Positions 29,655 through 38,751 of a DNA stretch of 56,369 bases are shown here, piece after piece; position 1 is the stretch's first letter; each line of letters begins with the position of its first letter. The notes under the pieces are model-generated. The model had not been told where the DNA came from. It saw nothing but the letters and a program-made list of their open reading frames with translations, and searched no databases. The stretch covers positions 32,001 through 88,369 of the forward strand of contig JAJDBK010000005.1 in assembly GCA_029261405.1 (NCBI GenBank). The letters are read 5' to 3'. Origin of the DNA: Nitrospinaceae bacterium. GTDB taxonomy: Bacteria > Nitrospinota_A > UBA7883 > JAJDBK01. A program made the position numbers and the translations under genes.

Positions 29655-30656
29655 TTATTCCGATAATACCTCCTGGAAAAGAGTGAAGTCTGAGGTTCGG
29701 TTAAACGTTTCGAGTATGGTGATTAATTCTTCATCCCCCGGTCTTATAAACGATCCACCTTCGCACGCCAGCCCTTCGTCCGAGAGGCCGAGAAATATAG
29801 ATATGTTTTTGTCCCGACCGTAATAAGCGGCGCGGGACAGGTCAGTCAATCGGGGTGGTTTGTACTCTCCCCGTATAAAAGCCCGTTCAAGTTCAGTCCC
29901 TCTTGCGACATAGGTTGGATTCAGGTGCATGTTGATTCTGACATCGTGACGAACACTTATGTCGCTTAAATAATCGATGGCCCTGTGGATATCGAGAATC
30001 GCCTCCTCATCATTAATGCCCGGAACCGGTTTTAGCATAAAATAACATTTCAGCGTAAACCTGTATTTAGCCAGCCTGATTACCATCCGCTCGAACACTT
30101 TTACACCAAGGCCCTTGTTAAAAGTTTCGTTGCGTATCTTTTCGTCGAACGCTTCAAAACCGATGGCGATCTCAAGGGTTGTCGGGCGGGCGCCCTCTTT
30201 AAGCGCCCGGGCCAAAAACTCAAGCTCCTCGATATCGATAAATTCGGGACGGGTTTCGAAGGTCAGAACGGACATGTGCGGCAGATGCAGGTTAAGTTTC
30301 GCCACCAGGTAGATAAGCGCCGTGGATGAAAAAGTTCGTTCGTCCAGGACAGAGCCGTTGTTGCTGACGATAACTTTTGTCAATTCCTTGCGACGCTCAA
30401 GAACTTCCGCCAGGTCAAAAATGTGATCGACCTGCGCCATGATAGCGTCGAAAGGAACATGCCGCTTGGACATCCTCGACGGAAGGTTGCACCCGATACA
30501 GCGGGACCATCTGCACGCTTCGGTATAAAAGACGATAAAAAGAACGGTTCCGTCTACAGTATCCTGAAACCAGTATTGTGCGGGCTTTCGGGGGTCGTGA
30601 TCTTCGTTGAAGGAGTACGATTTTTCCGCGTCGGGGGCGGGTGAATCGTTCAGCAA
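29655..30656 (-). CDS. Radical-SAM protein with a CX4CX2C cluster motif, 333 aa
   Basis: A probable radical S-adenosylmethionine enzyme of unknown reaction. The cluster motif TEACRWSRCIGCNLP has spacing CX4CX2C instead of the usual CX3CX2C. Downstream are TFETRPEFID (the region after beta-4 that contacts SAM), LEIAIGFEAFDEKIR and MLKPVPGINDEEA, a layout like Elp3-type and archaeosine-related radical-SAM proteins. The start is a TTG overlapping the gcvPB stop, and there is no other start before the cysteines. It is the last gene of the glycine-cleavage cluster. Its link to glycine, lipoate or tRNA is open. Confidence 0.8.
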   Translation of the reverse strand: MLNDSPAPDAEKSYSFNEDHDPRKPAQYWFQDTVDGTVLFIVFYTEACRWSRCIGCNLPSRMSKRHVPFDAIMAQVDHIFDLAEVLERRKELTKVIVSNNGSVLDERTFSSTALIYLVAKLNLHLPHMSVLTFETRPEFIDIEELEFLARALKEGARPTTLEIAIGFEAFDEKIRNETFNKGLGVKVFERMVIRLAKYRFTLKCYFMLKPVPGINDEEAILDIHRAIDYLSDISVRHDVRINMHLNPTYVARGTELERAFIRGEYKPPRLTDLSRAAYYGRDKNISIFLGLSDEGLACEGGSFIRPGDEELITILETFNRTSDFTLFQEVLSE

Positions 30657-32128
30657 AGGGTACAGCGCAACTGCGGGTTGCGGGCGGCGGTGGCTTCGTC
30701 GAGCCTTCCTCTTGGCGATGTGACAGGCGCGTTCTTAAGCGAGGCCGGGTCTTTTTCCGCGGTCTTTGCGATATCGATCATCGCCTCACAAAATTCGTCA
30801 AGGGTCTCAAGGCTCTCCGTCTCCGTTGGTTCAATCAGCATGGCGCCTTTGACAATAAGGGGGAAGTAGATAGTCGGCGGATGGAATCCCCGGTCGATAA
30901 GCCCCTTGGCGATATCGAGGGTCGTCACGTCATACTTGTTCTGTAGTTTGTCGCTCAACACCACTTCGTGCAGACAAGGCTCCCTGTAAGGCAGGTGGTA
31001 CTCCTTTTCCAGGCGGGCTTTTATATAATTCGCATTGATAACCGCCGCTTCCGCCGCTTCTTTCAGACCATTGGCCCCCATCGACAATATGTAGGCCGCC
31101 GCCCGGAGCAGGACTCCGAAATTGCCGGTGAAACCGTGGATCCGACCGATGCTTTGTGGTCGGTCGGAATCGAGCGAATATTTGCCGTCATTGCAGGTGA
31201 CAACCGGAGTCGGAAGAAACGGCGCAAGCTCTTTCGTAACACATACAGGGCCAGCTCCCGGGCCACCCCCGCCGTGCGGTGTTGAGAAACTTTTGTGCAG
31301 GTTCAGGTGGCAAACGTCCACCCCCATGTCGCCGAACTTCGCTTTCCCCATCAAGGCGTTCAGGTTGGCGCCATCGCAATAAACAAAACCACCCTTCTCA
31401 TGCACGATCCGGGATATCTCTTCTATCTGTGACTCAAAAATTCCGAGTGTGTTCGGGTTGGTCAGCATAAGGGCGGCTACGGTCTCGTCCATCGCCCCTC
31501 CAAGCTCTTCAAGGTCGATCTTGCCATCCGGCCCGCTTTTAATCGTTTGTGTGGTGTATCCGCACAAGGTAGCGGATGCGGGGTTAGTGCCGTGCGAAGA
31601 GTCGGGCAGGAGAACCTTACCGCGCGCGTTCCCGCGTTGTTTCAGAGCGGCGCGTATCATCAGAAGCCCGGTAAACTCTCCGTGCGCCCCGGCGGCTGGT
31701 TGTAGAGTGGCGAAATCGAGGCCGGTGATTTCACATAACCATTTAGCCAGGTCACTCATCACCCTTAACGAACCTTGAGCTGACGAGTCGGGCGCAAACG
31801 GAGAGAGGTTGGCAAACCCGGGAAAGCGGGCGACAGCCTCGTTTACTCTCGGATTATGTTTCATGGTGCATGAACCGAGCGGATAGAGGTTCGTATCGAC
31901 ACCGTAATTCCACTGGGAGAGACGGGTGTAGTGACGTATCACCTCAGGCTCGGTCAACTCCGGGAACCCTTCAAGCGCTCCACGAACAGAGTCCTGGCCC
32001 AGAATTGAGAGCGGATCAACGGAAGGAATTCCACCTGTGGGGATATCGATCCCTGACCTTCCGGGCGACCCTTGCGAAAAGATATCCTTTTCTATAAATG
32101 AATGGCCTTGCTGTAGTTGACTTTTCAT
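30650..32128 (-). CDS. gcvPB: Glycine dehydrogenase (decarboxylating) subunit 2, 492 aa
   Basis: C-terminal half of the two-subunit P-protein, which decarboxylates glycine and passes the aminomethyl group to lipoyl-H-protein. The PLP-lysine is in HLNLHKSFSTPHGGGGPGAG; YPLGSCTMKHNP, DSSHGTNPASA and GFHPPTIYFPLIV are family landmarks. The Gly-rich loop after the PLP lysine is characteristic. It starts 2 nt after gcvPA and overlaps the radical-SAM gene by 7 nt. The split P-protein is the form found in many anaerobes and deep-branching bacteria. Confidence 0.97.
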   Translation of the reverse strand: MKSQLQQGHSFIEKDIFSQGSPGRSGIDIPTGGIPSVDPLSILGQDSVRGALEGFPELTEPEVIRHYTRLSQWNYGVDTNLYPLGSCTMKHNPRVNEAVARFPGFANLSPFAPDSSAQGSLRVMSDLAKWLCEITGLDFATLQPAAGAHGEFTGLLMIRAALKQRGNARGKVLLPDSSHGTNPASATLCGYTTQTIKSGPDGKIDLEELGGAMDETVAALMLTNPNTLGIFESQIEEISRIVHEKGGFVYCDGANLNALMGKAKFGDMGVDVCHLNLHKSFSTPHGGGGPGAGPVCVTKELAPFLPTPVVTCNDGKYSLDSDRPQSIGRIHGFTGNFGVLLRAAAYILSMGANGLKEAAEAAVINANYIKARLEKEYHLPYREPCLHEVVLSDKLQNKYDVTTLDIAKGLIDRGFHPPTIYFPLIVKGAMLIEPTETESLETLDEFCEAMIDIAKTAEKDPASLKNAPVTSPRGRLDEATAARNPQLRCTLC

Positions 32129-32130
32129 TC

Positions 32131-33480
32131 TTACCGTTCAAACTCCGACAGGATAGAGACCATGTTATCAATCGACTCTTTTGTGTGAACTTCTGTTCCG
32201 CAGAAAAGCGCTGTCTCCCGCATGTCAGGATAATAAGTGGAGAGATCAAGGCCACCCTGAATTCCATCTTGCGCCAGCCGTCTGTTCATAACGACCGGCG
32301 CCACAGGAGAGGTGATGGCGGTTTCGTTAAAGAAAGGGGTGTCGTATGCAAGTTCAAACCCGTCAAGGGAGGTGATGGAGGAGGCAAGGTAACTGGCGCT
32401 TGAGAAGTTGGATATGGCAAGTTCCCGCAGACCCTGTTTACCGAGCAGACTCAGATGTATCGCCGCCGCTGTGGCGCATAGAGCCTGATTGGAGCAGATG
32501 TTCGACGTTGCCCGCTCCCGTCTGATATGTTGCTCTCTCGTGGCAAGGGTCAGGACGTAACCATGCTCGCCGTTGACATCTTTCGTTTTTCCCACCAGTC
32601 TGCCCGGCATTTTTCTCGCCCACTTGTCTCTGGTTGCGAACATGCCAAGGCCGGGGCCGCCATAGTTGAGCGCTCCTCCGAACGACCTGCCTTCTCCCAC
32701 GACAATATCGGCGCCGAATTCACCCGGAGGTTTTAAAACGCCCAGAGCCACAGGCTCCGGTACAGCCACGATCATTAAAGCTCCCGTCTCATCGCAGATA
32801 TCCCTGACCGCCTGAAGGTCCTCCACGGCTCCGAAAAAATTCGGGTAAGAGGCAACTACAGCCGCCGTATCTTTAGTAACCCCCTCTTCAAGAGATTTAC
32901 TCGTGATCTTACCGTCGGGCCAGTTCCTGATTGTTCTGATATCGATGTCGAGATGGCTCGTATATGTGCCAAGAACTTCCCGCCAGTGCGGATGGGTCAG
33001 GTCGGAAACTGTTACCCCTTTTCGTCCCTTTATCCTTTGCGCCATAATGACAGCTTCGGCCAGCGCCGACGCGCCATCGTACATCGAAGCGTTGGCCATA
33101 TCCATGCCGAGCAGTGCGGATGTATAAGTCTGGAACTCGTATATGGCAAGGAGCGTCCCCTGGCTGATCTCCGGCTGGTACGGTGTGTAGGCGGTGAAAA
33201 GTTCGGAGCGAAGTAACAGTTGGTCCACCGCCGAAGGGGTGTAGTGAGGGTAAGCCCCGGCCCCGGTGTAGTTACTCTTCAGATCGACACTGCTGTTTTG
33301 CGAAGCTATGGAAGTTAGGTGGTCAAGCAGGCTGTATTCATCAAGAGGAGCTTCTAACCGTAGAGGCTCTTTTAAAAGGAATTTATCTGGCACACTCGCA
33401 AATAGTTCGTCTACGCTCTTCGCGCCGATAACTCCGAGAGCTTTCCGCTTCTCTTCTGTAGTCAGTGGGATGAATCGCAA
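32131..33480 (-). CDS. gcvPA: Glycine dehydrogenase (decarboxylating) subunit 1, 449 aa
   Basis: N-terminal half of the split P-protein. Landmarks: RFIPLTTEEKRKALG at the N-terminus, YTGAGAYPHYTPSAVDQLL, PYQPEISQGTLLAIYEFQT, DMANASMYDGASALAEA, GGPGLGMFATRD and RQMPGR-like KMPGRLVGKTKD. It begins with TTG 7 nt after gcvH. It works as an alpha2beta2 complex with the product of the next gene. Confidence 0.96.
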   Translation of the reverse strand: MRFIPLTTEEKRKALGVIGAKSVDELFASVPDKFLLKEPLRLEAPLDEYSLLDHLTSIASQNSSVDLKSNYTGAGAYPHYTPSAVDQLLLRSELFTAYTPYQPEISQGTLLAIYEFQTYTSALLGMDMANASMYDGASALAEAVIMAQRIKGRKGVTVSDLTHPHWREVLGTYTSHLDIDIRTIRNWPDGKITSKSLEEGVTKDTAAVVASYPNFFGAVEDLQAVRDICDETGALMIVAVPEPVALGVLKPPGEFGADIVVGEGRSFGGALNYGGPGLGMFATRDKWARKMPGRLVGKTKDVNGEHGYVLTLATREQHIRRERATSNICSNQALCATAAAIHLSLLGKQGLRELAISNFSSASYLASSITSLDGFELAYDTPFFNETAITSPVAPVVMNRRLAQDGIQGGLDLSTYYPDMRETALFCGTEVHTKESIDNMVSILSEFER

Positions 33481-33487
33481 CGGGGCC

Positions 33488-33871
33488 TTAACCCTTGCCG
33501 ATCAATTTTTTGTATTCACCGGCGGACATAAGGTTGCCGAGTTCCGATTGATCAGACATCTCCACCTGGATCATCCAACCATCGTCGTAAGGGCTTTTGT
33601 TAACCAGTTCCGGTGAGTCCATAAGTTCGTCGTTTATTCCCGTTACTTCTCCCGATACGGGAGAATAAAGGTCTGATACGGTCTTTACTGATTCAGCCAC
33701 GCCGAAGGTCTCGTCCGCTGTCAGGGTGGCGCCTACTTCAGGAAGCTCCACAAAAACTATGTCGCCAAGTTCACTCTGGGCGAAATCGGTTACACCTATC
33801 TCGCACACATCCCCATCCACGCGCACCCACTCGTGCTCTTTTGTGTATTTCAGGTCTTCAGGAAGCTCCAT
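33488..33871 (-). CDS. gcvH: Glycine cleavage system H protein, 127 aa
   Basis: Carries the aminomethyl intermediate on a lipoyl-lysine. The lipoylation site is in GVAESVKTVSDLYSPVSGEV, with the N-terminal KYTKEHEWVRVDGDVCEIGVT and the C-terminal DDGWMIQVEMSDQSEL matching the family throughout. Start ATG follows GGAGAATAAGGT. It sits between gcvT and gcvPA. A lipoate ligase or synthase is not encoded in the window. Confidence 0.97.
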   Translation of the reverse strand: MELPEDLKYTKEHEWVRVDGDVCEIGVTDFAQSELGDIVFVELPEVGATLTADETFGVAESVKTVSDLYSPVSGEVTGINDELMDSPELVNKSPYDDGWMIQVEMSDQSELGNLMSAGEYKKLIGKG

Positions 33872-33874
33872 ACC

Positions 33875-35032
33875 TTATTCTCCGCGAACAATTTGTTTTT
33901 CAACTTCGTTATTGATGATTTTCTTCTTTATTCTGGAAGAGACGAACGGCCCTTTCACAACTTTCACATCAGCCTCCGTGTCGCGTATCCTGACTTGAAG
34001 GCGTGTTCCCGGCTTCGTCAGGTCCGAATTCAGATAAGCCAGGGCGATTCCTGTGTTCATGGTCGGGCTGAGGGTGCCGGAAGTTATCGTTCCGACCTCT
34101 TCACCTTCATTAAGTATGGAGAACCCTGCGCGTGGTACACCCCGCGACTCCATCTTCAAGGCCACCAGTCGGCGGGTTACACCCTTTTCTTTTTGTTTTA
34201 CCAGCGCCTCTTTTCCGATGAAATCGACATTTTTATCGAGCTTTAACATCCATCCGAGCCCAGCCTCAAGAGGGGTGGTGGTCTCGTCGATATCGGAGCC
34301 GTGGAGCGGATAACACATCTCCAGTCTCAGAGTGTCCCGGGCCGCAAGCCCCACCGGACGCAATCCGAACGATTTTCCGCGGGTAACGATCTTGTCCCAT
34401 ATCTCGACGGTATTTCTGCTGTTGCAGAAGATCTCGAACCCATCCTCCCCCGTGTAACCGGTGCGGGAGAGAAGAACGTAATTATCGTTGATATAGACAG
34501 GAATAAAAGTGTAATACTCAAGCCGGGAAAGGGGCGCCGCAACCAGGCTTTTCAGTGCGTTTTCGCTGTTCGGGCCTTGCAGGGCGATCATTCCGTATTC
34601 GATCGACAGGTCGGAGATTACCACATCGGGAAAATCTCCCGAGTTCTCAGTAATCCACTTCAGGTCTTTAGTCGTATTGGCGGCGTTTACGCAGAGAAGA
34701 AACCTCGTACCACTGATAGCATAGATTAGCATATCGTCGATTATTCCACCATCATGATTGAGAAGGGTGGAGTAGCGCACATCCCCTTCGGTCAGGGTTT
34801 CCACATCTCCGGGTGTCAGTCTGTCGAGAAACGCGCGGGCGTTATCCCCCTTGATAGATATTTCCCCCATGTGGGAGACATCGAAGACTCCACAACTTTT
34901 CCGGACGGTTTTGTGTTCATCGATTATCGAGCCGTACCTGATCGGCATTTTCCACCCGGCGAAATCGACCATCTTGGCCCCCAACGTCTGGTGGGTTTTG
35001 AAAAGGGGTGTTTTTATGGAGCTTACGGGCAT
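33875..35032 (-). CDS. gcvT: Aminomethyltransferase (T protein), 385 aa
   Basis: Transfers the methylene group from H-protein to tetrahydrofolate with release of ammonia. Motifs: [65 protein letters not shown]-like [27 protein letters not shown] and [14 protein letters not shown]. Length is typical. Its start overlaps the end of the upstream YjbQ gene by 10 nt. There is no room for a glycine riboswitch upstream of this operon. Confidence 0.96.
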   Translation of the reverse strand: MPVSSIKTPLFKTHQTLGAKMVDFAGWKMPIRYGSIIDEHKTVRKSCGVFDVSHMGEISIKGDNARAFLDRLTPGDVETLTEGDVRYSTLLNHDGGIIDDMLIYAISGTRFLLCVNAANTTKDLKWITENSGDFPDVVISDLSIEYGMIALQGPNSENALKSLVAAPLSRLEYYTFIPVYINDNYVLLSRTGYTGEDGFEIFCNSRNTVEIWDKIVTRGKSFGLRPVGLAARDTLRLEMCYPLHGSDIDETTTPLEAGLGWMLKLDKNVDFIGKEALVKQKEKGVTRRLVALKMESRGVPRAGFSILNEGEEVGTITSGTLSPTMNTGIALAYLNSDLTKPGTRLQVRIRDTEADVKVVKGPFVSSRIKKKIINNEVEKQIVRGE

Positions 35033-35469
35033 GTCACATCCGATCCTCTGGTTTTAACGCCCATAACCTTTACGACAACACGCTTTCGTCTCATGCCGTC
35101 AAACTCCGCGTAATAGACCTGTTGCCAAGGCCCGGTATCGAGGGCGTGATTGGTAATGGGAATTATCACCTGATGATGGACCAGCAGGTTCTTCAAGTGT
35201 GCGTCGCCGTTATCCTCACCTGTACGGTGATGATTGTAATCGGGGCCGGTGGGGGCAAGCTGTTCGAGCCATTCGTCGATATCTTTTAGTAGCCCGCTCT
35301 CGGCGTCGTTCACCCAGACTCCGGCTGTGATGTGCATGGCGGAGACCAGTACCATACCGTCCTGGATATTCGATTCAGACACTATCGACTCCACTCTCCC
35401 CGTTATATTGATATATTCGCGCTTTTTCGTGGTCTGGAACCATAAATAATCGGTGTAAGTCGTCATCAT
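35023..35469 (-). CDS. YjbQ/UPF0047 family protein, 148 aa
   Basis: A member of the UPF0047 family: [38 protein letters not shown], the His-rich [18 protein letters not shown] and [28 protein letters not shown] are its hallmark. E. coli YjbQ has weak thiamine-phosphate-synthase activity, but the physiological role is unsettled. It is the first gene of the glycine-cleavage transcript, overlapping gcvT by 10 nt. It starts with an ATG-ATG pair and a weak ribosome-binding site. Confidence 0.9.
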   Translation of the reverse strand: MMTTYTDYLWFQTTKKREYINITGRVESIVSESNIQDGMVLVSAMHITAGVWVNDAESGLLKDIDEWLEQLAPTGPDYNHHRTGEDNGDAHLKNLLVHHQVIIPITNHALDTGPWQQVYYAEFDGMRRKRVVVKVMGVKTRGSDVTCP

Positions 35470-35510
35470 CGCTTGTATGGTACCTTAATGAGTGTACGTT
35501 AGAAGGCTAG

Positions 35511-35539
35511 AACATATACAAAATCAAAACCAAAAGCAA
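35511..35539 (-). promoter_or_regulatory. Predicted promoter of the YjbQ-gcv operon
   Basis: On the minus strand TTGCTT (35534-35539) and TATGTT (35511-35516) are spaced 17 nt apart. The predicted start lies about 35 nt upstream of the YjbQ gene. The 75-nt divergent gap is too short for an aptamer-type riboswitch. Confidence 0.35.
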
Positions 35540-35544
35540 GTTTA

Positions 35545-36024
35545 GTGACTAAGCAAAGCAAGGGGCTTTCCCCCATAGGCGGCGCCCTTGGATTGGCGCT
35601 CAATTCCATCGGTCAGGCCAATCTTGTGAACCTTGGTTCCATAGAAGCGAAGTGGCCTTCGATTGTTGGCCCACAACTTGCCGGTGTTTCACGTCCGGCG
35701 CAACTCAAGTATAGAGAGCTGACAGTCTGGGTGAAAGATCCTGTCTGGGTCGATTCGATGATGTACCACAAAGCGGAAATAATAAAAAAAGTCAACGGAT
35801 CGCTCGGAAAAGAGGTGATCGATACTGTCAGGATAGTACACCGAATGTGGGCCGCGAGTGTTGCGCCAGAAAAGGTGGATGCTCCTGGGGCCGCGCTATC
35901 GGAGGATGAGTTGAAACGAGTGGATGATGCGGTGGCGGGAGTGGAAGATTCTGAATTGCGCTCAACCTTTAAACGGGTTATGCTGAAGAGCGCTAGAACA
36001 GAGAAAAACCGGACAGCTCGTTAA
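35545..36024 (+). CDS. DUF721 (DciA-like) protein, 159 aa
   Basis: The central part (LGSIEAKWPSIVGPQLAGVSRPAQLKYRELTV, given here as its two motif blocks W-P-x-I-V-G and L-x-V-x-V) matches DUF721 proteins, which include DciA, the ancestral helicase loader acting on DnaB. KVNGSLGKEVIDTVRIVHR completes the KH-like fold. The long acidic C-terminal tail is not conserved in the family. The start is GTG 35545 after AAGCAAG. It is divergent from the glycine-cleavage operon. The helicase-loading role here is by family only. Confidence 0.8.
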   Translation: MTKQSKGLSPIGGALGLALNSIGQANLVNLGSIEAKWPSIVGPQLAGVSRPAQLKYRELTVWVKDPVWVDSMMYHKAEIIKKVNGSLGKEVIDTVRIVHRMWAASVAPEKVDAPGAALSEDELKRVDDAVAGVEDSELRSTFKRVMLKSARTEKNRTAR

Positions 36025-36093
36025 CATCCCGGGTCCGACAGGCTACTGTGACGTTTGAAAGATCGTTGTAGTTTTATCGGTAATTGAGAAGTA

Positions 36094-37953
36094 ATGAGTT
36101 TGTACCGTAATATTTACACGCTGTTGGAGATGGTTTTGCCACACTTTGCCGACCCGGGATTCCGCCGGGTGGATATATTCAAGTTTATCACACTTCTTCT
36201 AACACTATCTGTGTTGACCTCCTGCGCCACTACCGTCAAGGGACCCGACCGGTCCATGGCGCCTCCAAAGGCCGTAGCCCTGCAAAGTACCATCGAAGAG
36301 CTGGAGGCGGACAGTTCCCAAGGATATTACAACTATTTGAAGGCGTTGATCTTCGAGCGGAAGGGAGAGTACCTGGAGGCTGTGGATCAGTACCGGCTTG
36401 CAACCGTGAGGGATGAAAACCTGGTTCAGGCGTATGAGCGGACCGCAGGTCTCCTGCTTCGTATGGGGAAAGTCACCCAGGCAAAGGAGATGGCGTTAAA
36501 AGGTGTGGCGGTATCGCCGGATAACGTCTCTTTGCTTATGACCCTTGGCGGAATCCATTCCAGCCTTGAACAGCGGGATGAGGCGATCAGGAATTTTTCC
36601 AGAGTCACAGAGCTTAAGCCGGAGCGGCGAGAAGCGTGGATATACCTCGCTGTGGCCTATTTTCAGGCGGAACTATACGATGACGCTCTTTCGGTTCTCG
36701 ACAGTTATACAACGAAGTTCCCCGATGATCCACTCGGTTATTATTACGCTGGCAAAGCGATGGGGAAACTGAAGAAGTATGACGACGCCGAAAAGATTTT
36801 CATCCGCCTGATAGGCAGGTTCCCGATGTTCTCCAAGGGGCATGAAGGGCTGGCCGCTGTCTACCGGCTTGATAACAAGCTCGACAAGGCGGTGGAGACT
36901 TACAACAAATATCTCGAACTCAACCCGTCCGATCAGGCGATGCGCAAACGGCTTGCGGACACTTATATCCAGCTCGAATCTTACGAAAAGGCCATTGACG
37001 AATTCGAGGACCTTGTCGAACAACGGCGGGATGATGTTGAGCTCAACTTCAAACTTGGCCTGACCCACCTTCGTCAAGCGCAGGTTACGGGGCGCAAGGA
37101 GGAGTACGAGAAAGCGCTGACCCAGCTTCAGCTTGTACGGGCGAGCCAGCCTGAGAATAATCAGGTTGTCTATTACATAGCTTCGATCTTCGAGGCGATG
37201 AACATGCCTGGCGAAGCGATAAAGGTATGGGAATCGTTGCTTGCAGGGGAACATCCCGTTGACGAGAAGGAGATCTATCTGAAGATTTCTGACCTTTATG
37301 AGAGTAGCGGTTCGACCGAGAAGAGTCTGCACTACGTTTATAAGGCTCTTGAGGTCAACCCGTCCGATTCTGAAATCAGATATTTTGCGGGCAGACTGCT
37401 CACAAACATGCGCAGGTACGACGAGGCCGCCACGGAATTCTCCCGCTCGATCGAACTTACCCCGAGTAACGGAAAATACTATTTCCACCTCGGCGTTGTG
37501 TATGAAAAGCTGAAAAAATATGAGGAGTGTATCGCCGCAATGAAGAGGGTGATTGAACTCGATCCGAACCACGCCGACGCGCTGAACTATCTCGGTTACC
37601 TTTACGCGGAGCGGAACATCAAACTTGACGGCGCCGAAGAGTACCTGATGAAAGCGATCAGCCTGGAGCCGGACAACGGATACTTTAAGGACTCGCTCGG
37701 CTGGATATACTATCGTCAGGGCCGACTCGATGAAGCTCTTCAGCAGACTCAGGAAGCTATCAGGGCTATTCCTCCCGATCCGACCGTACTTGAACATCTG
37801 GGGGATATTTTTCTTGCCAGAGGTGAACGTGACATGGCGATAGACGCTTACCAACGCTCTCTCGACGCCGATCCATCGGACGGCTCCACCCTGCCGAGGG
37901 AGACCGTTATTAAAAAGCTGTCCGATACGAAAAAACAGCTCGACCGGGAGTAG
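36094..37953 (+). CDS. TPR-repeat lipoprotein, 619 aa
   Basis: A probable outer-membrane or periplasmic lipoprotein. A hydrophobic segment ends in the lipobox LTSC (near residue 44). From there the protein is almost entirely tetratricopeptide repeats, more than ten of the pattern W/Y-x-x-L-G...A-x-x-x-Y/F, for example EAIRNFSRVTELKPERREAW and RYDEAATEFSRSIELTP. Such arrays scaffold protein complexes. The ATG at 36094 gives a long N-terminal region; a GTG at 36169 would give a compact 20-residue lipoprotein signal and may be the true start. Its stop is 5 nt before the next lipoprotein gene, so both are co-transcribed. Confidence 0.85.
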   Translation: MSLYRNIYTLLEMVLPHFADPGFRRVDIFKFITLLLTLSVLTSCATTVKGPDRSMAPPKAVALQSTIEELEADSSQGYYNYLKALIFERKGEYLEAVDQYRLATVRDENLVQAYERTAGLLLRMGKVTQAKEMALKGVAVSPDNVSLLMTLGGIHSSLEQRDEAIRNFSRVTELKPERREAWIYLAVAYFQAELYDDALSVLDSYTTKFPDDPLGYYYAGKAMGKLKKYDDAEKIFIRLIGRFPMFSKGHEGLAAVYRLDNKLDKAVETYNKYLELNPSDQAMRKRLADTYIQLESYEKAIDEFEDLVEQRRDDVELNFKLGLTHLRQAQVTGRKEEYEKALTQLQLVRASQPENNQVVYYIASIFEAMNMPGEAIKVWESLLAGEHPVDEKEIYLKISDLYESSGSTEKSLHYVYKALEVNPSDSEIRYFAGRLLTNMRRYDEAATEFSRSIELTPSNGKYYFHLGVVYEKLKKYEECIAAMKRVIELDPNHADALNYLGYLYAERNIKLDGAEEYLMKAISLEPDNGYFKDSLGWIYYRQGRLDEALQQTQEAIRAIPPDPTVLEHLGDIFLARGERDMAIDAYQRSLDADPSDGSTLPRETVIKKLSDTKKQLDRE

Positions 37954-37958
37954 GCCCC

Positions 37959-38663
37959 ATAGCTGAACGGAAGTTTTTTCAACTCCTTTTTCTGGTTGTT
38001 TGTTTTATCTTTGCGTCGTGTCTTTCGATGCGGTACGACACCCGCAAAGCGCTCATGGAGATTGAGTCTCTCAAATCGGGCGAATCCACTTCATTCTCCG
38101 CTGTGGGTGACTTGAGATTCGAGGGTCGTGATGGTTCTGTCACTGCTACTCTGCTACTGGCTGTTTCTGGGGAGAGCTACAGGTTACAGATCGTGAAAGA
38201 TGGCGGCGGCTCACAGCTTGCAGTGGCTGGTGGAGCGGGCTATGTTGTTTATGTCGATCCGGCTACTGGCGTTCGTGAGGAGTTTTTCGGGGCGGAATCG
38301 GATACCGTTTCGATCTACGGTTTCACGATACATCGGGCGTTGCTGGCGACTCTGGTGACAGGTGTTCCTCCGCAGTTGCTCGGTATCGTTTCGGCGCGGA
38401 TATTGAAGAGTGGAGAGCGAACGATCACTTCCAGCTCCCCACCAGTTGAGCTTGTCTATTCAGACCGGCTGACAGAGATATCGTATAAGGGGGATTCCGG
38501 GCGCACGGATATTGTTTTCGACCCGATAGTGGCGGGTGGCGGAAACGTATCGTCGGTAACAGCGTCAGGCACAGGTGGCAGTGCAAAAATAACGTGGCTA
38601 ACTGTTAATGAAAATAACAGCTTCCCGAAAGGTTTTTTCCGGTTCGAAGAATCGGAGTTCTGA
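37959..38663 (+). CDS. LolB-like (DUF4292-type) outer-membrane lipoprotein, 234 aa, ATA start
   Basis: The obvious ATG at 38028 would remove a clear lipoprotein signal. The frame is open upstream and encodes AERKFFQLLFLVVCFIFASC, a textbook signal with lipobox FASC. No ATG, GTG or TTG exists in that upstream part before an in-frame stop; ATA 37959, with GGGAG about 11 nt before it, is the best start (CTG further in is the alternative). The mature part (FSAVGDLRFEGRDGSVTATL, YVVYVDPATG) has the LolA/LolB-like beta-sheet pattern. It probably helps deliver lipoproteins or lipids to the outer membrane with the TPR protein encoded just upstream; this role is inference. Confidence 0.65.
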   Translation: MAERKFFQLLFLVVCFIFASCLSMRYDTRKALMEIESLKSGESTSFSAVGDLRFEGRDGSVTATLLLAVSGESYRLQIVKDGGGSQLAVAGGAGYVVYVDPATGVREEFFGAESDTVSIYGFTIHRALLATLVTGVPPQLLGIVSARILKSGERTITSSSPPVELVYSDRLTEISYKGDSGRTDIVFDPIVAGGGNVSSVTASGTGGSAKITWLTVNENNSFPKGFFRFEESEF

Positions 38664-38751
38664 CACTGACTAAATCCAGCTATAGTGTTACTATTATACC
38701 CTATGGTATTTAATGGTTATTATTGACACTACTTGTTTTCGTGAGGGGACG

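Noticed and set aside
35470-35544. Glycine riboswitch upstream of the gcv operon
   Set aside because: The divergent gap is only 75 nt and holds a plain promoter; there is no room for even a single glycine aptamer.
36673-37854. Long minus-strand frame opposite the TPR gene (393 residues)
   Set aside because: It is the antisense shadow of the TPR repeats; it has no family motif and the plus-strand protein is clearly real.
38028-38663. ATG 38028 as start of the LolB-like gene
   Set aside because: It would remove a full lipoprotein signal that is in frame and open immediately upstream.
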